Shown in pieces: positions 11,431-22,029 of a stretch of DNA of 64,000 nt. The stretch lies in the NCBI GenBank assembly GCA_022410635.1, contig JAJVDF010000135.1:467618-531617 (forward strand). The letters run 5' to 3'. The translations under genes were made by a program, and so were the position numbers. This stretch comes from Tretioscincus oriximinensis (taxonomy: Eukaryota; Chordata; Lepidosauria; Squamata; Gymnophthalmidae). The notes below the pieces were generated by a model. The model was not told the origin of the DNA. It ran no database searches and saw only the letters and a program-made list of their open reading frames with translations. Numbering within the stretch: position 1 is the stretch's first letter; each line of letters opens with the position of its first letter.

Positions 11431-13426
11431 CAAAGAACATGGAGAATCCATTAATCATGGCAATCAATGAAACTGAGTGCAGTGTAAATGTATTTGGATC
11501 CAGTTATAGCTTGCCGTTTGTTAATAAGTAATAAAGCCAGTGGTGGGTGGCCTCTGGGTTTGTGGGATCCAGCGAATACTCAGAAATTAAAATCAATGAT
11601 AAAAACTACATAGAAAACAATGGAGAACAATTGGCCAATTATAGGCTTTCATAGAGGAGCTGCCAACAAATCCAAAAGCTGCAGGCAGCTTTTTAAATTG
11701 ACAAAAGGGGTCGCCAATCCCAGAACCAATGGGAAGGCTTCCTGGGAGGGGCTGCAGTCTCTCTCTCTATTTCTGTAGAGAAGCCATTTTGTATTGGCAT
11801 TCAACTTGCAGACTGGGAGAGACCAGTAAGTGCTTGAATAGGCCTCCTCCCAGCCGCTTTTCTAACTTAGCAGAGGCTGGAGGAACCTGCAAAAGTCCAG
11901 TCTGGTGGTTAATAGAGCAGGGATCTAAAGATCACCATAATCTTTAACTAAGTTCTTAACCTACCTTAGAGTGGGGTACCCTACCATTTCCTAAAACAAG
12001 AAGACATAGAAATGTCCAAGGAAAGAGACTTACAAGTACCACATATCAGAATGATAATGACCTTTGTCACATTGTAAAAATTCATTAAATATTTGTTGAA
12101 GATCCTTCAGTATGAATTCTTTAATGTAATACATTATTAGGGTGTGATCAAACAAGTTTTTTTCCTTTTTAGAAAAAAGTATCCCATGAATGTACATATC
12201 CACATACACACAAAAATGGCACTCTGCCCATTTTCCTTCGCTTTTGTATTCTACATCTCTATAATGCTATTCTAGCATATAATTTTAGTTCATCTTCAAT
12301 CCTTGAAAACTGGACTAAACTAGGAAAAACTTGGAATAGCAGTATCAAAACAGTACATGTCAGAACAGCATCCAATCCCGACAATTGCTTCCTAGTCAAT
12401 AATTACTCACTACTAAAAAGTCCCCTCACTACGTATTCCCCTCACTACTTATCTGCCAGTGTTTCATAGCCCTGATTGGTCATCTTTAGCAACCATTTTG
12501 ACATTGTGATTGGTTACATTTTCTTTTTCTATGTTTATCTTACTGAAAAACATTACCCTCAATGCTATTTTATCCCAAAATGAGGAAAGGGANCACATTC
12601 CTAGGGTTTGAAGTAGGATAAATTTAGGAGGAAATGACTATCTCAGAAGTATACCTGCTCACACTGTCAGATTTTTTAAATTTTCATTTAAGAATTTATG
12701 TAAGGGGAGGTCATAATAATAAAAGGTATTTATTTATGTATTTCCTTCAAGACCTAAATAGCTTCTTCAAAAACTATCAAACTCTTTCCAAGTGATATTT
12801 TATAATGTGGAATAAATTATTAGTAGACCATACCACTTTCAGTTTCCTCCTAGTAATGTCTTTGATATTTACAGTATCTTTATTCACATCTTTTGTTTAA
12901 ATGTGCAGCTATATTTATTTGTTGCCACATGTTGTTCCTGGTCAGCGAATAGATTTTTACACAGTTTCTTATGAAAGAATTCCATCAAATTAGCATGTAA
13001 ATGAAAACAGCACCTATAATCAATCATCTCAGTTGTTAGTTCTAGAGCAATCATTTTCTGAGGGCTTTTTTTCTTCAGAGAAATTTTTAGTGCATTATTC
13101 ATAGAAGCTATTTCCACAATAAACTTGTGCCTTCTTATAAAGTCTGTCACGCAGCCTCCCTCTTCTTTTTCATGTTTTCTATTTCCAATGTAAAAATTCA
13201 AAAATCTTAGCATTTTAAACCTCCTGAGGAAAAAAGCCATCAAGTACTAAGATGTTCCTAGATGCCTTAGTCTGTCTCTGATCATCTATCCAGATGTTTC
13301 AACCTTCTGTATCTGAACGATACTAACGCATATTTCCTTAATAGATAGGATAAGTAGTGAAACAATTTTCCCTTCCTCAACAAATCAACTTAAGAACAAC
13401 TACTCGCCAAAGAATAAACACACATC
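11430..13426. other. Unassigned AT-rich sequence
   Basis: No recognised transposable element or exon. A minus-strand frame of 119 codons at 12884-13243 is rich in Lys and Phe and has no identifiable motif. Confidence 0.35.
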
Positions 13427-13728
13427 CAGGTGAAACCTCGTTATAAAAAACACCGATATAACAAAATTCGCAGTGTAACAAAAATAAAATGTNGCCTGCC
13501 TGGTCTGTACTGCCATGTGGATGTGCAAGCTCTCTCCTGAGATACAGATCAGAATAAGGCTCAGTGGGGACTGAGGCAATTTCTGTCTTTTAAATGTTTT
13601 TGCAAATCGTTTCTGGAAGTAAAAATGTATTGAAATAGATTTTGCAGTGGTTTTAGTATAACAAAGTTTCATTATAACATACACATTTTTCTGATCCCTT
13701 GGAGTTAGTTATAAAGAGGTTTCACCTG
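13427..13728. mobile_element. Tigger/pogo-like MITE
   Basis: A 302-bp element begins CAGGTGAAACCTCGTTATAA and ends with a near-perfect inverse (TTATAAAGAGGTTTCACCTG). TA follows the right end; the left flank is TC, consistent with a mutated TA duplication. CAG-ended terminal repeats with a TA target are typical of the Tigger/pogo branch of Tc1/mariner. There is no transposase frame inside, so it would have moved in trans. Decay of the inner repeats suggests it is old. Confidence 0.65.
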
Positions 13729-13729
13729 T

Positions 13730-14415
13730 AATCATTATGTAAAAAAAAGACATCCTAGGTTTTCTGAAGGTGGCGGCATAGGATATTCCTTGTTACCTCC
13801 ATTAAATAATATGCTAATTATGTATAGAGCTCTGCTAAAGCAAGATTATTAGACATTAATTTTCTGTGCCTCAATCCTAGTCACATGGTACCAAAAATAG
13901 TCTTAAATATTTATCATCCATATGGGAGAATAAGAAACATCCCATTCCTGTATTGTGCATGGTGTTGATGAATATTTTATAGCAACAGGCCACAGGCTTA
14001 AAATGTGTTGCAACTGGATACATTTGCAAGCAAAAAAAAAAAAAAAAAAGCCCATGGAAATTACATTGGGGCTGTGGATTCCAAATCACTTAGGGGTTGT
14101 GCAGCCTGCCCATTTCAATGATTATCAGGCCCTAAATATCAAGGATTTGTTTTAATATGTACATAGAAGGGAACCCCAGAGTCCAGAACAAGGCTTTGTA
14201 TAAATCTTTTGTTGAAATAATAATGCAGTATATTTAATAAGAATTACCTGACGTCTTCTTTCATGCAGCAGAGCCACCAGAAAGCAAAAATTGTTCTCGT
14301 TTTTCTGCTGTTTGTTTATTTAAGTAAATTATTTATTTTAAAACTAAAAAAGGCTTCCAATCTATAATTTAAGGATAAGTGACATGTATATCAATAAGGC
14401 ATACGAAGTTCTACA
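13730..14415. other. Unassigned; includes an 18-A run
   Basis: No recognised element. A pure 18-base A run sits at 14032-14049, possibly the tail of an unrecognised retroposed fragment, but no matching body is evident upstream. Confidence 0.35.
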
Positions 14416-14419
14416 TAAT

Positions 14420-14512
14420 GGGTATATAAATGTGGGTATCTATATGGGAATATAAATGTGGGTATCTATACGGGTATATAAATGTNGAATATAAATGTAA
14501 ATAAATAAACAT
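14420..14512 (+). repeat. 26-bp minisatellite grown from an L2-type tail
   Basis: Two complete 26-bp units (14420-14445 and 14446-14471) and a partial third share GGGTATATAAATGTGGGTAT. The array ends in TATAAATGTAAATAAATAAA, which matches the tail of the L2-type LINE fragments here. It looks like an L2 tail whose GGGTATAAATG segment was expanded in tandem. Confidence 0.6.
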
Positions 14513-14519
14513 TCTTAAG

Positions 14520-15530
14520 GAGCTGATGGGAATCTAATAGATTTGCGCTCTCTCTCTTTAAACCTTCTTGCCATTTTGTCCCTTACTATAATCTTTTTGA
14601 ATGAGAATAGCATAGGGTAAATTGCTTAAGAGAAAAATAATATTTGCTTCAATCTCATGTTTTCCCCCTTCCATCTTTGAGAAATGTATCAAGCTTCTCA
14701 GTTTCCTTGTGCACACTTTCCTCTCTGTTTCATAAATAAAGCAAAAAGGAGAACAATAGCAAGGAGAAACTGGAGGAGGAAACACTTATGCTGGAGGAGG
14801 AACCATTGAGAGGAGGTGCCATGCCTTCTGTATAGCAATAACATGACATTAANCTACTGCCAGTTTTTCAGTACAAGTGGAAGCTAGATCTTTAAAAATA
14901 TTGCCCAGATACTGACTGGAAGTAGTCTTAGTACACAAACTAAAAGCATCGTGATCCAAATATATAGTGTCTACTGTGTACTATGGCTATGTCTGCATTT
15001 CACCGTATTCTGAAATGCAAAAGATCTTCTTTGTACACTGTTGTTGCATCCTCAGGAAAGCTTTGCTCCCTCCTGGTTGGACTAGAACATGCCAAATCCA
15101 CATTTTCACTGGCAACTGCTTCAAGCAATCAGCAACAGCAAAGCTTTGTACTCCTAATAGCTTGCCCAGCCTCATATAATTTAAAAGTNATTCTTAAACT
15201 TACCTTGTATTGACTGCTTTTATGTAGTCCATAATCATCNCCTACTTCTGGAAGCACTCCTCAGTGAAATGTGAAAGATGTGTTCTAGATCTTCCAGTAT
15301 TCAAAAGTGCCTGGCATGCTCCACCCCCAACTCTTTGCCATTACTGGGTAGGGGGGGAAAGTGTACTATTCACTTGTGCTCATTATTTTCCTGTCCAGTC
15401 ATGCTAAAGAAGCACAGTGTGGCCTGTCTATACTGGAAGTTCAAACAGTATTTGCACTTTCTCGTCCAGGAGCAAAAATGTTTCTTCACCCAGGATGTAA
15501 ATGGCAGGGGAATGTTCTGGTATGGAATAG
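14520..15530. other. Unassigned sequence
   Basis: No recognised transposon landmarks. Overlapping open frames on both strands at 14967-15213 are shadows of one another with no known domain. Confidence 0.3.
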
Positions 15531-15537
15531 TTGCTAG

Positions 15538-15945
15538 TGTAGCGGCGCCCCTTCCCTTCTCGAGGCGCCAAAGATAGGCTGCTCGTGCGGACGCAGTGTA
15601 GANGAGACGACAGACAATCGGGTTCGCAGATAATCGCTTTATTTTACGATGTTGCAACAAAGTACTCAACTCATACACCAATGCAGATGTCTTGAGAAGA
15701 GCCTCGCCCAAACGACAGAGCCACCTTTTATCTGTTTTCATGGTATGGGCAGACTCTTGTCTGATTGCCAGCTCATTGGNTACCTTATATGGCATAGTGG
15801 TATTTACAGCCTATCAGGAATCGCCACAGGCCCTGTGGTTTTTACAGCTTATCAAAATTACCACGCCTCTTATACACTTGGTGCCTTTTTGCACGTTCAC
15901 CAAGTATTTCTAAGTTCCGTTTCTTTGTACATGGTCTAATTTCCC
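15538..15945 (-). mobile_element. Possible solo LTR of an endogenous retrovirus-like element
   Basis: Read on the minus strand, the block has LTR-like order: a TATA-like ATAAAAGG (complement at 15724-15732), about 85 bases later an AATAAA polyadenylation signal (complement at 15638-15643), then a CpG-rich U5-like end rich in GGCGCC (15545-15600). The plus-strand edge begins TGTAGCGG, the inverse of a canonical ...CA end. CpG density is far above the neighbourhood. I could not fix the other boundary or find a flanking duplication, and no gag, pol or env coding sequence is adjacent. A non-LTR GC-rich element remains possible. Confidence 0.4.
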
Positions 15946-15959
15946 TGAAATGACGTTCT

Positions 15960-16780
15960 TACCTAATTCTCTGAAATGGGTGGGGCAAAGGGCAGCTCAG
16001 CCAGATCAATCTGCCTTACTACAGGGGCATGTAGGTACCAGGTCCCGATTCCAGATATATAATTCAGAATATTGCCAAGTGTGGAAAGAGGCAGCGATCC
16101 ATCTGCTTAGAATAGGGCTTGGCTATCCATATAACAGGGAAAGTAGTAGAAAATTGTTTCCAGAAATAATACTGCTTGCTTTTACCTTGCTTAGGAATTG
16201 CTTATTCTCGTCAGTATAGCTTGCAAGAAATCTTGCAAGCAACTACAGGAAACTCTTGCCTAAAAACAGCCAAGGAACCTTGTATGCTTCTGTCTACACA
16301 AACCACAAAAGTACCAGTTTCTAGCAAGGGGACATTGCTCCTTGTGAAAGAATGACAGTTTGTGGTTTTGACTATGTACAGCAATTTTGATCAATCTACC
16401 TTACTAGGAATCATTCCATTAAGATAAGTGTAAAAATGCCTACATGGCCCAAAATGTCAGCCTGGTCCAGTAGACCTCTTTAAAAAGCTTAATTGGCACA
16501 CCAGCAGCACTAAATTAGACTTTAGTGGAGTATGGATGGACCATGCCTAGGGTCTGGTGTACCACAAGGAAGCACATAAAATAGTACACCTTGTTATTTC
16601 TACAAAATGGATTGTCTAGGGACTCTGAGGCCAAGAATTGCCATTAGAGCCTTTGGAGTTTGGCTCAGTTCATGAAAGCTTAGGTTCCAACACAAGGTTT
16701 CTTCTGGTAAAAAACAAAAACAAGCAGGAAAGTGCAAAAAAGTCTTGTGCTTGTGGAAATGAAACACATCCAAATGTCCC
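15960..16780. other. Unassigned sequence
   Basis: No clear element or exon. It could contain more of the LTR-like unit to its left, but no viral motif is recognisable. Confidence 0.3.
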
Positions 16781-16789
16781 CACTTGTAG

Positions 16790-16898
16790 ATATTGTTTTA
16801 CACTGTTTTAATTTGTTAATTTTGTATTGATGTTTTACTCTTGGCTGCCCTGAGACCTTTGGATATGGGGTGGGGTATAAGTATAAATAAATAAATAA
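16790..16898 (+). mobile_element. L2-type LINE 3' tail fragment
   Basis: A T-rich stretch is followed by GGCTGCCCTGAGACCTTTGG, GGGGTGGGGTATAAG and an AAAT repeat. This is the standard terminal segment of the L2-type family in this window, 5'-truncated to about 100 bases. Confidence 0.75.
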
Positions 16899-16899
16899 G

Positions 16900-17935
16900 T
16901 ATTTCTTACATATAATATTATATTTTGATAGTTGGATCTTTCCTTCTTTATTCCAGAATATCCAAACACAGCAGAATACNTAGCTGTTTATGTTCTTTCC
17001 AAACTGGATCTGTATTAGCAAATCCTGATTAGCTTGATCTGAACTAGCTGTAGCAACCCACATCTGCATTAATCATGTTACAATGTTAATCTAATGTTAA
17101 TCACATTAAAAATAAGACAACAAATTGTGTTACAATGCAGGTGTAATGCTGTAATCCACATGATATGAGTTGAGCCTCTGAGTTGCTGTTTCCCCACTAG
17201 TCTAAGTGCTCGTATTCATATGAACTTTGTCCAAATACAGATGCTGTGTTGCTCAATTCAGATCACATGGTGTTAATACAGATGTAGACATGATTAATAT
17301 AATCTACCATGAATGCAGTTCAGACAGGTTTTAGTTCCATGCAGAAAATATGGACTAGTAAATGCCTTAAAACAGATTAATAAGATTGAGCATAAATGNT
17401 CAATAAGCAACATCTGGAGGCAACCTGAGTCTTCTTTCAATTTAAAGTGAATAAAAAACAAATTTCTTGTCTTCCTGCTACCTCTTGTTTCTCAAAAGGC
17501 TCTATTATTGTTGCTGTTGTGTTCTGCTGAACCTGAAAAAAACTCCATTGCATCTTCCCTTCATTGGTAAATGATAATCATAGAATTTGTATGAAGCTCC
17601 CCTCTTTTCCCCAAACTGTTTTCCTTTACTGCATCATACAACATCAGTCATCTAAGTTTGAATCAAGTTTGATGTTTTGGAATTTTCAGTAAATATTGAG
17701 AAGTCTGTAAGCAATAGGTCTTTCTTGGCTTTATTAGAAAAAAGACCAAGCCTCATAAATACCCCAGTCTTATTCTATTCCAGAAAACAATTTAAGGTGC
17801 TTGATAATAATCTCTGCATATTATTCTAGATTGCGGTGGTCTGTTCTAGGCTGATGACTTTCTGATACAGACTAAGGTCCGGTGTATATAAGCCTTAATG
17901 TCAGCTGCAATATGAACCTTATTACGGCCTTGACA
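16900..17935. other. Unassigned; one MITE arm inside
   Basis: Mostly unrecognised. At 17769-17786 there is a lone copy of the arm CTTATTCTATTCCAGAAA of the palindromic MITE at 3651. Confidence 0.35.
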
Positions 17936-17939
17936 ATAC

Positions 17940-18570
17940 AAAGACACATGGTTTTTCTGCCTCTTTAGTAGTACAATCATAATGTCGCCNTCATACATGC
18001 TAACAAACTTTTGGTATTCAACTCAAAATAAACGTCCTTTTTCCTGGATTATTCTATAGTTTATTTGTTCCGACATCACTCCTAAAAATCCCATATCCTA
18101 CGAAATCACCAAGCCTTCAGCCATGGAGGCAAGAAGCCTTCCGTGTGTATANCTCCTTAATGGGATAACCATGAGAAGAAGCTGCACAAGACAATGCAAC
18201 TGAGCATGCTCAGTATTTCTGGGCATGCCCATTATTCCCCAGCACTTACTTCCTGGTTTGTCCTAGTGTCTGTTCCACAGGCTTTCTAATGGTTTGTTTG
18301 TGAAAAGATAAAAGAGGTATCTACGTAGGCTGACCAGATAACTCCTTTTGGGGGTTGAAAACCCGTTTTTGGGGTGCTTCCCAGTTTTTTCTAAGAAAAA
18401 ATATTTTAAAAAAAATATTTTTTCAAAAAAAAAAATTTCCTCAGAAAAAAACAGGAGGCACCCCAAAAATGGGTTTTCAACCCCCCAAAAAAGGGGTCAT
18501 CTTGTCAGCCTAGACTATTGGATTATTCTGGATTTTAAAACCCTCTCTCTCATATGCATTGGGCCTTAGA
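17940..18570 (+). repeat. Dispersed repeat with 16-bp palindrome, split by a foldback MITE
   Basis: Aligns by eye with the block at 43800-44090 plus 45085-45228. Shared landmarks are a 'CAATCATAATGTC' word, 'CATACATG', the perfect 16-bp palindrome ACTGAGCATGCTCAGT (18199-18214), 'GCTTTCTAATGGTTTG', 'AAAGATAAAAGAG' and, after the interruption, 'TTCTGGATTTTAAAA' and 'GGGCCTTAG'. The 187-bp MITE at 18326-18512 is absent from the other copy. No coding frame; family unknown. Confidence 0.55.
18326..18512. mobile_element. Foldback MITE, 187 bp, in a dispersed repeat
   Basis: Nearly one whole hairpin: it begins TAGGCTGACCAGATAACTCC and ends with the inverse (GTCATCTTGTCAGCCTA). The inner arms carry GGGGTTGAAAACCC and GGGTTTTCAACCCC, then GGGGTGCTTCCC against GGAGGCACCCC, around an A/T-rich loop. 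The homologous block at 45150-45190 lacks it, which confirms insertion. The flanks (ctacg / gacta) show no clear duplication, so the hAT assignment rests only on end sequence. Confidence 0.7.
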
Positions 18571-18574
18571 GGAT

Positions 18575-19745
18575 TGCATGTGCTTCTTTTCATTTTCTAC
18601 TTACTTAACAAATCAGATTATTGTTATTGTTATTAATTATTGGGAAGTGATAATATTTGGGATAGCAAATGCTTCTACACTGGGGTATTTCACAGCTCTA
18701 CCAGTAGGAATGGATGAATGGCAAAAAATAAAAATATTGCATGAGAGGAGAAAGCAAAATATGAAGCATATACCGTTTATTCCTATAAGGATTTAGGCAT
18801 AGTACAAAATATGTTTCCCTGTGTTTCTGTGATCCCATCTGAGTGTGATTAAGTTACACACTCATTCACATCAAGGATGAGTGTTGCATCAGCATTTGGA
18901 AAATGGGTCACAACAAGGCGGAGGCAGCAGCACTTGCAAATTTATTACAGGTCTCATAGTTTTCATTAGCAAAGCTCAGCTGCTGAAGCCGTAAGATTCN
19001 CCGAGCATTCATTCGGTTAAGTAAGCATCTAACTGCTTTGGATGCAGAGAAAATATTGAAAATGTACCTAAGAAGTGCAACCAAGAGAATTATCTACAAA
19101 AGAAAATACCCAAGTTATGTTAAAATATTTTCAGAGAATTTCAGGGAACAACTCCTAATTTTGTTACTCCACAGTGTTGTTTTACAGCATCAGATAATGG
19201 TCTCACTGCTTTTAATATAGGATACNATCTTTTTATTTGCTTTTATTCATTTTCATTTTGATTTCAACCTTAGTAATCTTAGTGTGAAGGGCAGGCTGGA
19301 ATTCAGATATTCATGTGCAGATTAAACCACTGGTAAGAACACTAANATTGCTGTTACATTACTGTCTGTCAAGGAGCTTTTTTATTTTATTTTCCNTGGC
19401 TTCCAAATTAAACATGACTTAAACATCCAGAATACTATACAAATTTGTGTATAGACCAAATTTGTGATTTCTCATTTTAGGACTGAGAATTCCTTAGAAA
19501 ATCCATGTACTAGATTCTTCCACCTGAATATTTTAAAGGGCAGTAATTCAGCAACAACAGACAATTATCAACATCCATTTTACCAGGAAAATGACAGGAG
19601 ATTGTGAAATCTAAACAAGAATCTGCAACTTTCTCTTGCCATCTGAAGGCACCTGAAACAATGGTTTGTCTGTCTCAAAGCACATTAGCAATGGTAGCAT
19701 CCACAGTGCTGTAGTGCAGATTAAAGGGCAGATAATTCACTTAAA
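18575..19745. other. Unassigned AT-rich sequence
   Basis: No recognised repeat or exon; several isolated Ns. Confidence 0.35.
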
Positions 19746-19750
19746 ATATA

Positions 19751-21315
19751 CACTGCTCAAACAAATAAAGGGAACAGTTAAACAACAGAATATAACTCCA
19801 AGTAAATCAAACTTCTGTGAAATCAAACTGTCCACTTAGGAAGCAACACTGATTGACAATCAATTTGACATACTGTTGTGCAAATGGAATAGACAACAGG
19901 TGGAAATTATTGACAATTATCAAGACACATTCAATAAAGGAGTGGTTCTGCAGTTAGGGACCACAGACNTCATCTCAGTACCAATGCTTTCAGGCTGATG
20001 GTTTGGTGACTTTTGAATGTTGGTTGTGCTTTTACACTTGTGGTAGCATGAAATGGACTCTGCAACCCACACAAGTGGCTCAGGTAGTGCAGCTCATCCA
20101 GGATGGACATCAATGCGAGCTGTGGCAAGGTTTGCTGTGTCAGTCAGCATAGTGTCTAGAGGCTGGAGGTGCTACCTGCCAGTACACCAGGAGATGTGGA
20201 GGGGGCCGTAGGAGGGCAACAACCCAGCAGCAGGACCANTACCTCTGCCTTTGTGCAAGGAGGAATAGGAGGANCACTGCCAGAGCCCTGCAAAATGACC
20301 TCCAGCAGACCACACATGTGCATGTGTCTGCACAAATGGTTGGAAACTGACTCCATGAGAATGGTATGAGGGCCCAACATCCACAGATGGGGGTTGTGCT
20401 CACAGCTCANTGCCATGCAGAATGCTTGGCATTTGCCACAGAANGACAGGATTGGCAACTTNGCCATTGGCGCCCTGTGCTCTTCACAGATGAAAGCAGG
20501 TTCACACTGAGCACAAGTGACAGACGTGATAGAGTCTGGAGATGGCAGGGAGAGTGATCTGCTGCCTGCAACCTCCTTCAGCATGACCAGTTTGNCAGTG
20601 GGTCAGTAATGGTGTGGNGTGGCATTTTTTNGGAGGGCCACACAGCCCTCCATGTACTTGCCNGAGGTAGCCTGATTGCCATTANGTACCGAGATGAGAT
20701 CCTCAGATCCCTTGTGAGACCATATGCTTGTGTGGCTGGCCCTGAGTTCCTCCTAATGCAGGTCAANGCCAGACCTAATGTGGAGTGTATCATCAGTTCC
20801 TGCAAGATGAAGGCATTGAAGCTATAGATTGGCCCACCCATTNCCCAGACCTGAATCCAATTGAGCACATCTTGNACATCATGNCTCACTCTATCCACCA
20901 AAGTCACATTGCACTACAGATGGTCCAGGAGTTGGCAGATGCTTTAGTCCAGGTCTGGGAGGAGATCCCTCAAAAGACCATCCGCAACCTCATCAGGAGC
21001 ATGCCCAGGTGTTTTAGAGAGGTCATACAGGCATGTGGAGGCCACACACAATACTGAGCCTCATTTTGACTTGCTTGAAGGACATTACAACAAGGTTGGA
21101 TCAGCCTNTAGTGTGTTATTCTACTTTACTNTTGTGTGTGACTCCAAATCCAGGGCTCTATTGGATAATGAAATTGATTTCCATTGATGATTTTTGTGTN
21201 CTTTTGTTGTCAGCACATTCANCTTTGTACAGAACAAAATATTCAATGAGAATATTTCATTCATTCAGATCTAGGATGTGTTATTTGAGTGTTCCCTTTA
21301 TTTGATTGAGCAGTG
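19751..21315 (+). mobile_element. Full-length Tc1-family DNA transposon, inactive
   Basis: The element is bounded by TA at 19749-19750 and 21316-21317, the expected Tc1 target duplication. Terminal inverted repeats start CACTGCTCAA on both strands and run about 37 bases with few mismatches, sharing CAAATAAAGGGAACA. The 1565-bp length fits an intact Tc1 unit with one transposase gene. The interior carries about 19 single Ns, far denser than the rest of the window. Closely similar Tc1 elements with these ends are known from fishes and lampreys and have been discussed as horizontally transferred; that link is from memory and not tested here. Confidence 0.93.
20150..21055 (+). pseudogene. Tc1 transposase pseudogene
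   Basis: Encodes the enzyme that excises and reinserts Tc1 elements at TA. Fragments on the plus strand follow the catalytic domain in order. 'LFTDESRF' around the GAT at 20489-20491 carries the first catalytic Asp. 'MVWXGIFXEGHTALHVLA' starts at 20609. 'LLMQV' precedes 'ARPNVE' near 20750-20785. 'PDLNPIEHI' near 20845-20870 carries the third catalytic residue, Glu, at 20863-20865. 'RSMPRCFREVIQACGGHTQY' is the C-terminus, ending with a stop at 21055-21057. The second catalytic residue, Asp in the family, is Val here (GTC at 20762-20764). Distance from that codon to the Glu codon is 101 nt instead of the 105 expected for a D34E spacing, so a 4-nt deletion shifts the frame. The N-terminal paired-like DNA-binding half is broken by stops. 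The gene cannot be active. Confidence 0.88.
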
Positions 21316-21596
21316 TATATTCGCTGGTCTTTAATGTGGATTAGAGGTAGGGTGGGAATAGTAGCAACTGTGCACTGCAATCTTATTTGGCCATACACAG
21401 TCTGCCAGTACATTCAGTTTAAAACATTCTTAAAAGCACAGAAAATGTCACACCTTCATACTAAATTGCTCAATATTTTCTTNCCTTCTCAAACTTAATA
21501 AGCACGCATTCCAAAGCCAGAGCATACATGAAAGAAGTCATCGGGATGGGATAAGGGTGGGGGTACAATCAAAGGATAAAAAATGTTTTTGACTTC

Positions 21597-22018
21597 GGCT
21601 GCATGCACACCACGAATTAAAAACCGCTACAAAGCTATATTGCGGAATATAGCAGTTGCGTGTCTGTGCATACCAAACCTATATATTCCATGGCCAATGC
21701 CCCAGATCGCTCATCAATCTCATTGCAGTGCAGTCTGAGGCTTTTNNAAAAAAATTCACAGCAGCCTATAGAAACAACTGCCGTGATCTCAGTTGTTTTA
21801 TCCTCGAGCAACAAATTTGTGTACATGCATGCACACAGCCACAGACGTGAGAGGACGGGGAATCTCTGGAACGATGCCTGAATTTCCCAACTATAGTTTA
21901 ACCTGGGAAAAACAGCATTTATTTGAGGGATGACTGCTGAAAAACTATTAACCTGTATGCTATAGTCTTCGTCATCTTACTCCGATCAAGGTAGAAATAT
22001 GCTATGTGCACACTGCAT
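21597..22018 (-). mobile_element. hAT-like foldback-family element, short copy
   Basis: The left end GGCTGCATGCACACCACG is followed by ACAAAGCTATATT. The right end is the inverse of a TGCACATAGC-type sequence. Both sides match, in reverse orientation, the two ends of the larger element at 57853-58829, including 'CGTGTCTGTGCA', 'CTATAGTTTAACCTGGGA' and 'ACTGCTGAAA'. Flanks read TTGACTTC (21589-21596) and TTGACTGT (22019-22026), 6 of 8 matching, consistent with an aged 8-bp hAT duplication. It has no coding capacity and lacks the internal GC-rich hairpins of the long copy. Confidence 0.65.
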
Positions 22019-22029
22019 TTGACTGTAAG

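Noticed and set aside
12884..13243. A 119-codon minus-strand frame as a small protein
   Set aside because: Low-complexity, Lys/Phe-rich composition in AT-rich DNA; no motif, splice site or promoter support.
20156..20584. A 142-codon minus-strand frame over the Tc1 element
   Set aside because: It is antisense to the transposase remnant and interrupted by Ns.
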